Assembly (NCBI GenBank): GCA_947179485.1 | Contig: OX359247.1 | Coordinates: forward strand, 55,959,131-56,023,130 | Direction: 5' to 3' | DNA from: Allacma fusca | Taxonomy: Eukaryota; Arthropoda; Collembola; Symphypleona; Sminthuridae | DNA: 64,000 nt | In this document: positions 1 through 10,022 of the stretch, in pieces | Layout of the letters: every line of letters starts with the position of its first letter | How positions within the stretch are numbered: the stretch's first letter is position 1 | Notes under the pieces: model-generated | Seen by the model: only the letters and a program-made list of their open reading frames with translations | The model's database searches: none | What the model was told of the DNA's origin: nothing | Program-made: the position numbers and the translations under genes

Positions 1-2044
1 GCAGAGGGCTAAGTACGTCGCCCTGTAAAACTCCCTGAGATACGTCAATGGGGTTCGTGTAATCCTTTCCAACCCTAATTTTTACAATAGCATTATCATA
101 CAGGGACTTGAGAACTCTGATCATTTTTCCGCTCACGCCAAAAGCGTCTAGCTTTCTCCACATGAGATCGTGGTTTAGGGAATCAAAGGCCCTAGCTAAG
201 TCGACAAATAGTGCAAAAAGTTTCCCACCCGGTCTGCTTAACTTTGTCTGGATAATTGCCAAAAGAGTGAAAATTTGATCTCTACAGCCTCGGTGTTTCC
301 GAAAGCCAGCTTGCGATTCAGGGAGTACGTTTCTGGTTTCACACCATGGGTATAGCCTGTTAAAAAGGACATTAGTAAACATTTTGGTTATTGTATTAAT
401 TAATGCAATACCCCTATAGTTTGATGGGAGAGACTTATCACCCTTTTTGTGTAGCATGCACATTTCAATTTCTGACCAGATTTTGGGTGTCAGCCCAGAG
501 GTAAAAACACTATTAAAGAGAGAGAGTAAGCGGGTGCAAAGATCTGAGGTTGCATGCTTCCAGAATTCGTTGCTTATACCATCTGTACCCGGGGCTTTAT
601 TAGTCTGCAGCGACTTAATGACATACTCTAATTCAGAAAAAGTGATTTCCGCATCCAACTGATCATCAACATTTGAGAAACTATTTTCGAGAATAATTTC
701 AAGAGATTTAGCAGGCATAACTTCAAAGTAGAAGTTATGCCATGACTCTACATTGATGGGGTTCTCATTGCTCTTACGGGACTTGAATAAATTAAACGTT
801 TTCCAAAAGATACTAGTTGAGTTGGGGTTGCGGAGACATTTTCTAAGGTGATCAAAATATCCTCTCCTTTTATTTTTGATAATGTCCGAGTGACATTTTC
901 TGGCTTCATGGTACTCCCATAGCTGAACTTTGTTGTAGTTATTTTTGCGTACATACTTTAGCTTATTTAGAACGTTACTGTGAGACCTTCTGCAATCATG
1001 GTCGTACCAGGGTTTATTATTGCCATAGTTGTATTTCCCAATGTAGACTGACTTTACCATATCACATTTAATGGCTGCTGTTTTTACGACTTCAGTAATT
1101 GCGAGATTCAGATCATCCGCGCTCAGACCATCTGGAATAAGAAATAGATTTTCGTTAAGGATTGGGTGATAATTTTCATTTGGTATCCATTTAATCAATG
1201 TGCGTTTAGTATACGGGACAGACTTTAAAAGTGGTACAATATCCAGGAGTTCCAAGCGCATAGGAAAATGCGGGGAGAGTGTAATCGAAATTGGCTTCAG
1301 ATCATATACTAATTGTAATCCGACAGTGTTGGACCAAAATAAGTCGATTACACTAGCCCCATTGTGCGTGACATATGTAAAGTTGGCGGGGGAGTCACTT
1401 TGACAGCGACCATTCAGTAAAGAAAAATCTAACTTTGTTAGAGATTCGAACATGTATTTCCCCCTGCTATTCACCACTTGATCAAGGCTTGTCCGACCCC
1501 TTTCAAGTCTCTGATTACTGTTGTCGTGATTCCAGTTTAAGTTGCCAACTCTCGCATTTGAATCTCCGATTATGTACATTGGTTCTCCTGGATATGTCAT
1601 TGAAACCTCCTCAATTACTTCTTCGAGTTTTGACATGCAATAGTTATATTGAGCCCCTGGTTTGAAGTATAAAAACAACAAGATCAAAAACTTATGTGAT
1701 TTGTTATGCCTTAAAATTATAGTACTCAAAAAATCATATGTGTTAAAATATTTTAACGTCGTAAAAGATTTGCTAGACAAAATACACAGTCCTCCACTAG
1801 GTCTACCCATTTGCGCTGTTTTAACTGCTGGATTTACATAAGTTTGAAATTTTGAAAGTTCTGAAATATTGCTACAATCATAATTAATGAGTGTACTCCA
1901 GGTTTCGGACAGACATATTATATCAGAATTGAGAATTAATTCCTTGTCAGACTTATTTAAATTAAAAAAGTTACAAACGCCATTGCAGTTCCAATATGTT
2001 ATTTTACAAGTAGTTGGTTGTGTAGATATGGGTTCGCCTGGCCT
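1..2044 (-). CDS. LINE ORF2: AP endonuclease and reverse transcriptase (partial)
   Basis: Reading from 2044 downwards gives 681 codons without a stop to the window edge, so it is not a closed ORF here. The endonuclease starts almost at once (ITYWNCNG, then DIICLSETW, GRPSGGLCIL and GDSNARVGNLNWNHDNSN) and includes a C-terminal SPHFPM. The RT fingers follow: NKAPGTDGISNEFWKH, LHKKGDKSLPSNYRGIALI, QAGFRKHRGCRDQIFTL, FVDLARAFDSLNHDLMWRKL and GVLQGDVLSPL just before the edge. The YADD box would lie outside. The frame directly follows the ORF1 TAG codon. The first ATG lies inside the endonuclease domain (before GRPSGG), after residues the fold needs, so translation probably depends on readthrough or a non-AUG start. 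The element supplies target-primed reverse transcription. Confidence 0.88.
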
Positions 2045-2812
2045 CTATTGCTGTGGTAGTTGGTGACTATTGCCCCGGGGTTTAAAGTTTGGAATGCTGA
2101 CGATTTCGAAGATTTGGGTACCATCTGATTCAAAAAATGTGTCAACCGATGAATCATTTTTGACAATGAGATATCTATTAGCATAAATAAAACTTTTTGT
2201 GTTCTTCTCTTTAAGCTCCTTGCGTTTCTTCAGTAGGCATGAAAGAACTTCACGTTGCTTCTTATTGAGGTCATCTGACACCGAGATTTTTGAATTCTTT
2301 AATCCTACACACTTTGATCGGAAACTTCTGAGATAGCTCATGGATTTGAATTTCAGTTTGTACAAAACCCTAGTTGCAGATTGTGAGCTATTTGGGATGT
2401 TCGTGGAGATTATTTCCGCGTCGAACCATTTTGCGGTTTCTTGTTCGTCATCTGTGGACTTGCATAACTTTGGAAGTAGTTCTCCTTTAATCATTGATTT
2501 TGCGCTGTTTTGACTTGGTCGAGTGGGGGCTGGTATACCTTTCACTATGAGATTTTGGTTTCTATCCGGTGTAGAGAGGAATATTTGATTGTTGTTGATC
2601 TGACGGATTGAGCTTTTCAGCGTCTTTATCTCCTCCTCTTGCTTCTTCACTTTCGTGTCTAATGATTCAGTTGTCTTGTTTAGTGAGCGCACGGCGGAAT
2701 TGATTTTGTTAATCGAGGTAATGACTTCGTCCAGTTTTGTGAGTTTGTTATCCATAGCCTCCAATTTCTCCATGATTTTATCCATACGGTCGGAATGATC
2801 GGGCGATGACAT
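2045..2812 (-). CDS. LINE ORF1: coiled-coil RNA-binding protein
   Basis: A 255-residue protein starting at the first ATG (MSSPDHSDRMDK). Open frame continues about 10 codons upstream, but only from a GTG. Residues about 10-85 are a heptad-rich coiled coil (MEKLEAMDNKL, LNKTTESLDTKVKKQEEEI). An RRM-like core follows (NLIVKGIP, ATRVLYKLKFKSMSYLRSF), then a basic C-terminal part (KISVSDDLNKKQREVLSCLL) as in L1-type ORF1 proteins. No CCHC knuckles are seen. It ends in CAA-TAG and the next codon continues straight into ORF2 in the same frame. The family forms trimeric RNA chaperones that coat the element RNA; that role is assumed from architecture. Confidence 0.8.
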   Translation of the reverse strand: MSSPDHSDRMDKIMEKLEAMDNKLTKLDEVITSINKINSAVRSLNKTTESLDTKVKKQEEEIKTLKSSIRQINNNQIFLSTPDRNQNLIVKGIPAPTRPSQNSAKSMIKGELLPKLCKSTDDEQETAKWFDAEIISTNIPNSSQSATRVLYKLKFKSMSYLRSFRSKCVGLKNSKISVSDDLNKKQREVLSCLLKKRKELKEKNTKSFIYANRYLIVKNDSSVDTFFESDGTQIFEIVSIPNFKPRGNSHQLPQQ

Positions 2813-3258
2813 TACCGCTGCCAATAGTTTCTCAATTCTCACGACGATTTAACAGTACCTAAGTTAAAATAAATTTCAGTGACAGTACCTCTGTCCAAAA
2901 TAGTTGTTACTTCTATTATGCATCAACGGATTGAGTGGACCTTTACAAGGTAGAAAGTAACTCGCCTGAGGATGTGCCCGGAAAACACCTCCAACCTTTG
3001 CTTTATATGCCAAATATAATTTGCTAATATATAGCCTGGTGCTTCCGGGCGTTTTTTAAAGGTTTCTCAAGTAGGTTCCCGATAGCCTCACGTTGTTTTT
3101 TGAGAGGAGTAATGTGTCCGATTTTCGGCGAGGGGTTGTTAGCAGAACGAGTCCAGTGTCCAGTAGTTTCACTTTATTTATTTTAAGCACATAATGTCCA
3201 GAAGGAACAGGAAAAGGAGAGTATTGTGTCGCGAGAAGCTTAATTAAATAATGGTTAG

Positions 3259-4422
3259 TCAGAAAACTATTGGAATACTAGCTTGTGACTCCGTATTTTC
3301 CAAAATTATGTAAAACTTTTGAGAGAATTTCAAAATGTCAGGTAGGGATACGTAGTAATTTGATGGGTTGGATAATGTTAAATAACCTTTTGAGTCGTCA
3401 ATAGATATTAACGCTCGGGGCATCATGAGATTATTCTTAATTTGGACATTTTTAAAGGGCTCGAATAATCCAGTGTAGTAAATAACACCGTCAGAGAAAA
3501 TTGGAACAGTTAGGGTAGTAAGGGGTGGGACTTCAACTGGGTACATGGTTTTTATTAGCAGGGTCTTGCTAAACTCGGAGTTAGCTTTTGGAGGATCCGG
3601 TAAAATGATAGGAACAGTGGGGGAGTCATGTGAACATGACACAGGGGAGTCATGGGAACATGACACAGGGGAGTCATGGGAACATGACACAGGGGAGTCA
3701 TGGGAACATGACACAGGGGAGTCATGGGAACATGACACAGGGGAGTCATGGGAACATGACACAGGGGAGTCATGGGAACATGACACAGGGGAGTCATGGG
3801 AACATGACACAGGGGAGTCATGGGAACATGACACAGGGGAGTCAAGGGAACTTGACACAGGTGAGGTAAGGGAACTTAATGCAGTGGGGTTATGGGATCT
3901 CACCGGACGGGAGTTGAATTTTATTTCATTAGTACTAAAATTAATTTCGGCTTTACTTTTCCTGAGGAAATCAACGCCAATAATAACTGGGTAGGAAGAA
4001 TTTGGGACAATAAAAAATTCCCAGAAAGTAAAATAATCTTGGATTGTAATTGCTAAACTAATTGAATGAGTAATTACGTAATTATTCGTACACTTAACAG
4101 CTAACTTCAAATAGACTGGGTGAGGAAGGGGATTTGCAGTCGATTTAATAATAGTAGGAAGAGAATCGAACAGGTCTTGGCTAATGACGCAAGAACCAGC
4201 ACCACAATCAATTAGGGCTAATTTTTCAAGGGAAGCAATAGTTGTTGAGATAGTGAGCAAAGGAGAAGTAGTATCTGAAGAATTGATTTCTTGAAAATCA
4301 TTTAAGCCAATATTAATAATAGATGGTTTGATGAAATCAGATGTATGCGGGAGATTATGGGAAAATTTATTTAAATCACTGTTGGCCTGGGCTGCCCGCG
4401 TTTCCAGGCCTACTGGTTTAAC
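3259..4422 (-). CDS. Pro: retroviral-type aspartic protease with 8-residue repeat linker
   Basis: The frame is open from the slippery site (HFVKPVGLETRAAQANSD) to TGA at 3259. The protease core shows LIDCGAGSCVI, where the usual D-T/S-G-A active triad is D-C-G-A, and the later VIIGVDFLRK that matches the conserved hydrophobic-GxDFL motif. The Cys in the active triad is unusual and could affect activity. After the core come about ten copies of SPVSCSHD, then a 110-residue segment (PVEVPPLTTLTVPIF) resembling the pre-RT linker of Gypsy pol. No RT follows. Its job would be to cleave Gag. Confidence 0.75.
   Translation of the reverse strand, partial: VKPVGLETRAAQANSDLNKFSHNLPHTSDFIKPSIINIGLNDFQEINSSDTTSPLLTISTTIASLEKLALIDCGAGSCVISQDLFDSLPTIIKSTANPLPHPVYLKLAVKCTNNYVITHSISLAITIQDYFTFWEFFIVPNSSYPVIIGVDFLRKSKAEINFSTNEIKFNSRPVRSHNPTALSSLTSPVSSSLDSPVSCSHDSPVSCSHDSPVSCSHDSPVSCSHDSPVSCSHDSPVSCSHDSPVSCSHDSPVSCSHDSPVSCSHDSPTVPIILPDPPKANSEFSKTLLIKTMYPVEVPPLTTLTVPIFSDGVIYYTGLFEPFKNVQIKNNLMMPRALISIDDSKGYLTLSNPSNYYVSLPDILKFSQKFYIILENTESQASIPIVF
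3618..3862 (-). repeat. 24-bp coding tandem repeat, about 10 copies
   Basis: Unit cacaggggagtcatgggaac plus atga on the + strand, nearly identical copies. It keeps the protease frame and encodes SPVSCSHD on the minus strand. The last copies (3840-3862) diverge (caagggaacttg). All six frames stay open, which creates several false ORFs here. Confidence 0.95.
4384..4422 (-). promoter_or_regulatory. -1 programmed ribosomal frameshift signal (slippery site plus hairpin)
   Basis: At 4422-4416 the minus strand reads G TTA AAC in the Gag frame; the -1 reading is GTT AAA CCA, which opens the protease frame. Five bases later a perfect 7-bp stem forms (GGCCTGG at 4410-4404 with CCAGGCC at 4390-4384, loop of 13). 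The Gag stop TAG is at 4412-4410. GUUAAAC is an established slippery heptamer (arterivirus), and a 5-8 nt spacer to a stem is the standard layout. Confidence 0.8.
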
Positions 4423-5369
4423 GAAGTGGCAGCATGGTCTTGATTTTTTGGGAAAAGACTTGGAGGATGTTTGTTGGGTTTATTGGGATGAGGGCTATTA
4501 GGACGGTACGGACCAGATCGTTCTGGGTTTTCACGCCAGTTGGAAGCTTTTGGATTATCTGGGTTTACCGACTGAGGAATCAAATTATGAAGCTCATTCC
4601 GGTGAACGTAATCCTGCATGGCTTGTTGGCGGGGAACAAAGTCTCGTTGCATTTGCAAACAAGTTCTGAGATGATGCCCTTCCTTTGAACAATACCCACA
4701 GAACGACTGGGATTTAGCTGGGTATGGAACTGGGACCTGGGGTACTTCTACTTTATGGACAGGGTTGTATATCTCAGAATGGGTGGATGATACAGTTGGA
4801 ATAGTTAGTGTGGGACAAGAGAAAAGGTTGAAGTTTGGATCTTGACAGTGAAACTTTAATTCCTTGAGGAATTCACTGACGGAACCTGAAGAGCCAATTG
4901 CACGACGAATTGTGTGGGCTAGTTGGGATGGTAAACCTTTAAGAAGGTACTTGAGCTTATCATCATCGGTCATTTGGGAGTTCATTTTTTGGAAAAGACT
5001 GAGCTTATCAGTCACATAGTCTATGGGGTCCTCCTTTCCAAAACGAAAGTTACGGGTTTTATTTTGTGTTTTCGCAATTCGGGCAAAATCCTCCTCGGGG
5101 AAATATTCGACGAGCTCGCGCTTAAATCGATTATAAAGTGACTTTGCTGTCTGGCCATTAAGAGCTGCGGTGAAACTCTGGGAATTGAAATTCCACCAGC
5201 TCTGAGCAGTACCGACAAGCAAGCGACCCATATTTCTGAGTCTCCAATGCTCATCCAGTTTATAATGCAGGGCAGTTTCTTCAAACTGGGACACCCATGT
5301 ATTGACGGAAGACTTTCCATCGAAAGTGGGCAGATCCGACAGGATTTGGGACATTGCTACGTGGGACAT
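4410..5369 (-). CDS. Gag polyprotein with CCHC zinc knuckle
   Basis: A 319-residue ORF from ATG 5369 to TAG 4410. Residues 1-170 resemble the retrotransposon Gag capsid domain: LSDLPTFDGKSSVNTWVSQF, GTAQSWWNF, then FRFGKEDPIDYVTDKLSLFQ and KYLLKGLP. At about 222-235 a zinc knuckle CGYCSKEGHHLRTC (C-x2-C-x4-H-x4-C) would bind RNA. The tail is Pro/Asn-rich (GPYRPNSPHPNKPNKHPP). Gag forms the virus-like particle and packages element RNA. The stop codon lies five bases after a slippery heptamer, so a fraction of ribosomes should shift into the protease frame. No frame damage is seen. Confidence 0.85.
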   Translation of the reverse strand: MSHVAMSQILSDLPTFDGKSSVNTWVSQFEETALHYKLDEHWRLRNMGRLLVGTAQSWWNFNSQSFTAALNGQTAKSLYNRFKRELVEYFPEEDFARIAKTQNKTRNFRFGKEDPIDYVTDKLSLFQKMNSQMTDDDKLKYLLKGLPSQLAHTIRRAIGSSGSVSEFLKELKFHCQDPNFNLFSCPTLTIPTVSSTHSEIYNPVHKVEVPQVPVPYPAKSQSFCGYCSKEGHHLRTCLQMQRDFVPRQQAMQDYVHRNELHNLIPQSVNPDNPKASNWRENPERSGPYRPNSPHPNKPNKHPPSLFPKNQDHAATSLNQ

Positions 5370-5460
5370 GATTTTATTTGTGGGGATGTGGTGGGTGAAG
5401 AATAATTATAAGCTTGGCAGCGAGAGGTAGTAAAGGGAACTGGCAACTACCACCGACGGG

Positions 5461-6314
5461 AAAAGAAGAAAATGGGTAATAATGTGGGGGATATGGGTGG
5501 GAATAAGAAATTTACCAAATTATTTTCTTACCGTGAAAATGACGAGGTAAAGCAGGAAATTTCTCCAGGGGAAGTTTTCTATGCAGGAACAGAGAAGCTA
5601 CCCCGCACCTTGTGAATGTCGAGATGAGTGAGGAGGATGGGGGGAATAAATTGATGAGATTCGGAGATAAGTATGGGAATAATTAATAGCTTTTATTAAA
5701 AGTAGCGAAGAAATAGGAATAATGTAAGTCGAATTATTAGGATTCAATTCCAACAACTAAATTGTAAGTAATAATTATAAATAAAATAGTATAGTGTATG
5801 GGTCGCGAAGAAAACCAAATTGGTGAAAATGAGGGATAACTGGAGAGAGATGAGACACTATGTGAATATCTTGATCGATGAAGAGAGAGTGAATCCAAAT
5901 ATTACAATAATTAATCTATAATAACATTTCATAGCATCTTATGTAACATATTAATGTAGCCAATAAAAATAGATATCTTTACAATAGCAATAGTATCATC
6001 AATAATAAGTACATGAATAAATAACATAAATAAGTACAGTGAGTATTTCCATAGCGACACAATATTTCCGTATGCTTAAGCATGCAGAGCAAGGTAACAT
6101 TAGCAAGGATGTCGGGAAGTGTCCGATCAGCCCTTCTTCTGCTTGCAGAAGAACGCTAACTTAAGCTACTCTTCCAGTAGGTATGTACCTAGCGGAGCGC
6201 CATTTGTTTACATGGCGCTTCCCGCGTAGGCACATTAGGCGACATGGGCAGTGCTGGGGGTGCTACTAGCGTGCCGTAAATCACTGGCCGATTTACAATA
6301 TACATGGTATATAT
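5461..6314. other. No gene seen; A/G-rich then AT-rich flank of the gag-pro element
   Basis: No coding frame of interest. The stretch could include a diverged 5' LTR of the gag-pro element, since AATAAA-like motifs and a GTCGCGA motif occur here and left of the protease. The match is too weak to call. Confidence 0.4.
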
Positions 6315-6443
6315 GGTATATATATACAGCAAGCATCAAGCATGTCGAGAAGAAGCACAGTGAGCTGAACTGAAGCTCTCAAACTCTGTTGCAGAGGAGA
6401 GCATTTTCAGTTCCAGCTTGCTTACTTCCTTGCTGTATATACC
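6315..6443. repeat. Imperfect palindrome (fold-back MITE), copy A
   Basis: Arms begin ggtatatata and end tgtatatacc. Inside, gctgaactgaagctctc pairs with gagagcattttcagttccagc. A second copy lies at 9772-9878 with the same arms and loop motifs (tctgcgacagag / tctgttgcagag). Confidence 0.7.
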
Positions 6444-6649
6444 ACCGGCTTGCTTCGCTATATAGTGAAATAGCATCGTACATAGCGGCTTGCTTTACAG
6501 TGACTGAAATGAGCGCGCGAATATTTGATTCTTACCATCACCTTCACTTTCACTTTCACTATCACTATCCACTCCTTCAAATTAGAAGAGAGGATGATAA
6601 TATTGTTCCCGCCAAATTTAAACCCATCTAAGCGTTGCACCATACATAC

Positions 6650-8887
6650 CACTGCTGCCCTAGTCTAGTCAGACTTGACTAGGAAAGTCTAGACTTGACT
6701 AGACTAGGAGCCAAAATACACGTAAATGAATAGACTTGACTAGACTACGCATGGTGTTAATATTTTGAGACTTGACTAGAATAGACTAGGGCAACTTCCA
6801 AATACACAGGACTTGACTAGACTTGACTTGCGTGACTTCATGGAAAAGCTAGTCAAGGCACAATTACTTGAGGCTCCCTCAATTACTGAAAATAAAAACT
6901 AGAAAGCCAGCGTGAAATTCCAGTGTACACGAAACGCTCATCGTCAGGAACGTGTGCTTAAGTATAAGATATTGTTTTGAAGGATAAAAACATGATATTG
7001 TTCCCTGAGACATGTGTTTAGGAAATATCTAGTTTTTAGTTACAATTTATTTTTAACAAAGTTGCAAAAACTAACTACTTTGTTGACTGACTATTGTTAA
7101 TTTTAAACTTTCCTACCTGGTAAATAGGAATTTAACAAGGGATTTTATCGGATATATTATATGGAATTTCCACTGGGACGCACCAGGGAAACACATGGTA
7201 CAAATTGTGGAATTCATTGTAGGCTGTACCATGTTATAAATCCATTGTACCGGTTATTAACTCAACCGCAAAATGACAACGTAAAAGGGCACGTTATAAA
7301 GACTGGTTCTTTGGTTTAGAGTGGGGTTTTGGACGAATGAAAGAGCCATGTAATTGGTATTAATTGAAGAAAAACTGGTGGTGACAATCATGTAAGTTGT
7401 ACATAGTATGTTTCAATTATTGTACCTGCAACGTAGGTGTTAGTAATTTTTCTGAAACAGGTGCTGACAACAAGGAACCACGCAGGTTCCACCAAATATG
7501 TTTTGACTCCGACAGAAACAAACTTGGTGTTAATTTTTTAGAAACTGGTGCTGACAATAAGGAATTGCGCAGGTTTCACCAAGTATGCTTGGATTTCACC
7601 AGAACCAAACTTGGTAACAATTGAACCAAAACTTGGGAGATGAATCAGAATTTGGGGAATTGGAAACAACCCGTCGCCAGAGGACGGATTTTTGTAAATC
7701 TCACTGGACGATCATTTCAGAATTTCCCGGCTGAATTTCATGTCCCTGCAGGGAGGTCCTAAACGATTTCATAAATCTTTACTGAAAAAAGGTCAACCAT
7801 TTTCAAAATCCCTGTTGGCAAAAATAATTTTGCTACAAAACTTCAAATCCCCAAAACAATTGCCAAACAAATTAAAAAATCCATGCAAAAATAAAGGTCA
7901 ACGAATTTAAAAATCCCTGTTCGCGAAAAAGAATCCCTTCCCTATGAGATTTTTTCTGTCAGAAATATTTTTTCCCTGTGAAGAATCTTCCCTTCTTTCC
8001 ACAAAAATCCGATCCCTGCCCGTCGCTTCGGACGTTCAGGTTAGGTTAGTTCGACTGAAAAGGAGTGACGGGGGTTGGTGAGCATGCAAAGGAAACTGAT
8101 AACATTTGATACAAGAACATTTTGAGGATATCGTTGCCCTGGTTTCTGATTCCTCATAGTCAGCACTAGTTTTTCTTCAAGTAATACCAACTATGTTCTT
8201 GGTGGAATTAAAATATACTTGGTGGTACTTATATGTTTTCTCGTTGTTAGCGCCTTTTTTCCTTCAATTGCTAGTTAACTATGTTGTCGGTGGGGTCAAA
8301 ATATACTTGGTTCACCTTAGGTGAATCCTCATTGTCAGCACTAGTTTGGTAAAAATTATTACCAACTATATTTACGGTTCAGCAAGTGCCTAGAACATTT
8401 TAGTTTTCCTATATCTAACATAATCACACCAGGAATACATGTATTCGGGGGCCTCTACCAGGAAGGAAAGTTTGCTCCGCGAAAATCTTGCTGAACACAA
8501 TTTTTGTACTGACGTTGTAAACTACATGTGTTGTTTATCATTTGTGCGTTATTGGATTAAAATAAACATGAGCTGGTTTTTTTACATGTACACGCTAAAA
8601 TCTGAAATTTTTAAGCTCAACGAGACGTTATATTTCACTGGACAATTTTTTTAAACAATAGTTTTTATATGTTGCTAATCAAAATGAAGGAACTTTTATT
8701 AAAAATACACTGTGACTAGGGGAATAGACTAGACTTGACTAGGGAACAAGCTGCAGAATCAAGACTAGGACTAGACTAGACTATTGCTGCTTAAACATAC
8801 AGCTGACTTGACTAGACTTGACTATTTGCGGCTCTAAACTTTAAAGAATAGACTAGACTTGACTAGGTAGCCTGGCGGGCAGCAGTG
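6650..8887. mobile_element. hAT-type non-autonomous element with GACTAGACTTGACTAG repeats
   Basis: Terminal inverted repeats CACTGCTGCCC / GGGCAGCAGTG are flanked by identical 8-bp direct repeats ATACATAC (6642-6649 and 8888-8895). The subterminal parts (6660-6860 and 8705-8870) are arrays of gactagacttgactag-like units in the same orientation. The interior (about 6900-8650) is different sequence and includes a fold-back structure. No transposase frame is seen. An 8-bp duplication is typical of hAT transposition. Confidence 0.85.
7436..8384. repeat. Fold-back structure made of tandem sub-repeats inside the hAT element
   Basis: Left arm: two tandem units at 7436-7615 sharing gtgctgacaa-aaggaa-cgcaggtt-caccaa-tatg. 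Right arm: inverted, diverged units at 8140-8380 (agcactagttt, accaagtatatttt in reverse). This looks like a second element nested within the host hAT element. The 75-residue ORF at 7397-7624 is only this repeat translated. Confidence 0.55.
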
Positions 8888-8895
8888 ATACATAC

Positions 8896-9771
8896 TAGTA
8901 AAAGCCCCGTGCTTCGCACAGGAGCAATTACTTGTGTTAATAAATAGTGTAAATAATAAAAGTGTAAATGGCAATAGATCTCGTATCAAGGCCTGTCGAG
9001 AAGGCTTAATATTAATATCCCGCTTCGCCAGGCAAAGTAATCTCATATAAGACGTGAAGCATTAACTGTAAGACTAACAATTCGTTTCATATAGGTAGTT
9101 GGCAATTCATCATCAAAATATTATGGGACAAAAAGCTTTCGGCCCACTAAAGTTTTCTCCCAAACTCAATATTTGGCTATACACGTGGAATTTAACTAAC
9201 CGCTTGATCAATTTAATACCAACGTCGTTATTAAATCTTGCTGTTGCATCACTGTATAGTGCTTCACTCCTTATTGTTAGTGGATCAGCACACCGTGCTG
9301 ATCAAATATGAGTTTTTATGTTATTATAATTTGTATGTAAATCCAATGTACCGCAATATTGTAACTGAAGCCTCAGACACTGGACGCACTGATTATTTAA
9401 AATAGAAAAAATGAAAGGATTTCATATTAGCGTAACACATTTAACTTGCTATAGTTACTAAAGTCCATGGTTCCTACAAATCAATCCTTACTTCCTAATG
9501 ATATTTTTAGGTATATAAAGATCAAAACTCTGGATGCTAAGGCTTGTAATTATTCTTCCTAATAAGAATCCCACACGAATGTGAACTAAGTTCAGCCATT
9601 AAAATTCTCCTCTTATCAAATTATTCAATACTGTAACCGAACGTAGTTTTTCTCACTACCAGTCTTAATTTAATCGTTTGATTATTTATGTCTAATGTTT
9701 ATGATTAGCGCTTTTAAGTGATAATCTAAAATGGCGTAATATTGCGAGCTTTCAGTAGGCTGCAAGCAGTT
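8896..9771. other. No gene seen
   Basis: AT-rich sequence without a supportable coding frame, RNA gene or repeat. Confidence 0.5.
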
Positions 9772-9878
9772 GGTATATACCCGAGAAACAAAGCGAGCTG
9801 AGCGAGCTGAAAAAGCTCTCCTCTGCGACAGAGTCTCAGCTTTCAGCCCGCTGTGCTTCTCGGCTTGCTGTATATACC
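9772..9878. repeat. Imperfect palindrome (fold-back MITE), copy B
   Basis: Arms ggtatatac / gtatatacc enclose cgagaa/ttctcg and gctgaaaaagct/agctttcagc pairs. Related to 6315-6443, showing a dispersed family. Confidence 0.7.
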
Positions 9879-10022
9879 ACCGACTTGCTTGGCTATGAGC
9901 CGCGAAGATTTGAATTGTAAAGCCAAAGCCGCGAAAGTTTAAATCAAGCCTCAGATCGAGATCAATAAGAAGAAGGATAACAATAAAGCACAAAATGTAT
10001 CCACCCATGGTGTGGTGACCCC

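Larger units (their letters stand above)
1..3060 (-). mobile_element. LINE (non-LTR retrotransposon), 3' part cut by window edge
   Basis: A minus-strand element with a coiled-coil ORF1 (2812-2045) followed in the same frame by an endonuclease/reverse transcriptase ORF2 (2044-1). Both frames are uninterrupted, so it is young. The outer limit near 3060 is approximate: 2843-3060 is presumed 5' UTR. The 3' end lies beyond position 1. The ORF1 type (coiled coil then RNA-binding core, no zinc knuckle) and ORF2 type (AP endonuclease then RT) fit L1-like clades; the exact clade is not determined. Confidence 0.85.
3259..5460 (-). mobile_element. Gag-protease retroelement (Ty3/Gypsy-like), pol missing
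   Basis: Gag (5369-4410) and a -1 frame aspartic protease (to 3259) are both open and linked by a frameshift signal. After the protease and a 110-residue linker comes a stop (TGA at 3261-3259); no RT, RNase H or integrase is present to the left, where the LINE begins. I could not find convincing LTRs or a primer binding site in 2850-3258 or 5400-6300. It could be a non-autonomous gag-pro element, a truncated copy, or a captured gag-pro gene. Confidence 0.7.

Noticed and set aside
3545..3994. Plus-strand and extra minus-strand ORFs over the gag-pro repeat
   Set aside because: Shadows of the 24-bp repeat that is open in all frames; the protease frame has the domain evidence.
3061..6300. Possible LTR pair around the gag-pro element
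   Set aside because: Only short scattered matches (GTCGCGA, AATAAA-like); no TG...CA ends, primer site or target duplication could be shown.
7397..7624. 75-residue ORF with internal repeat
   Set aside because: It is the fold-back sub-repeat of a transposon, not a gene.
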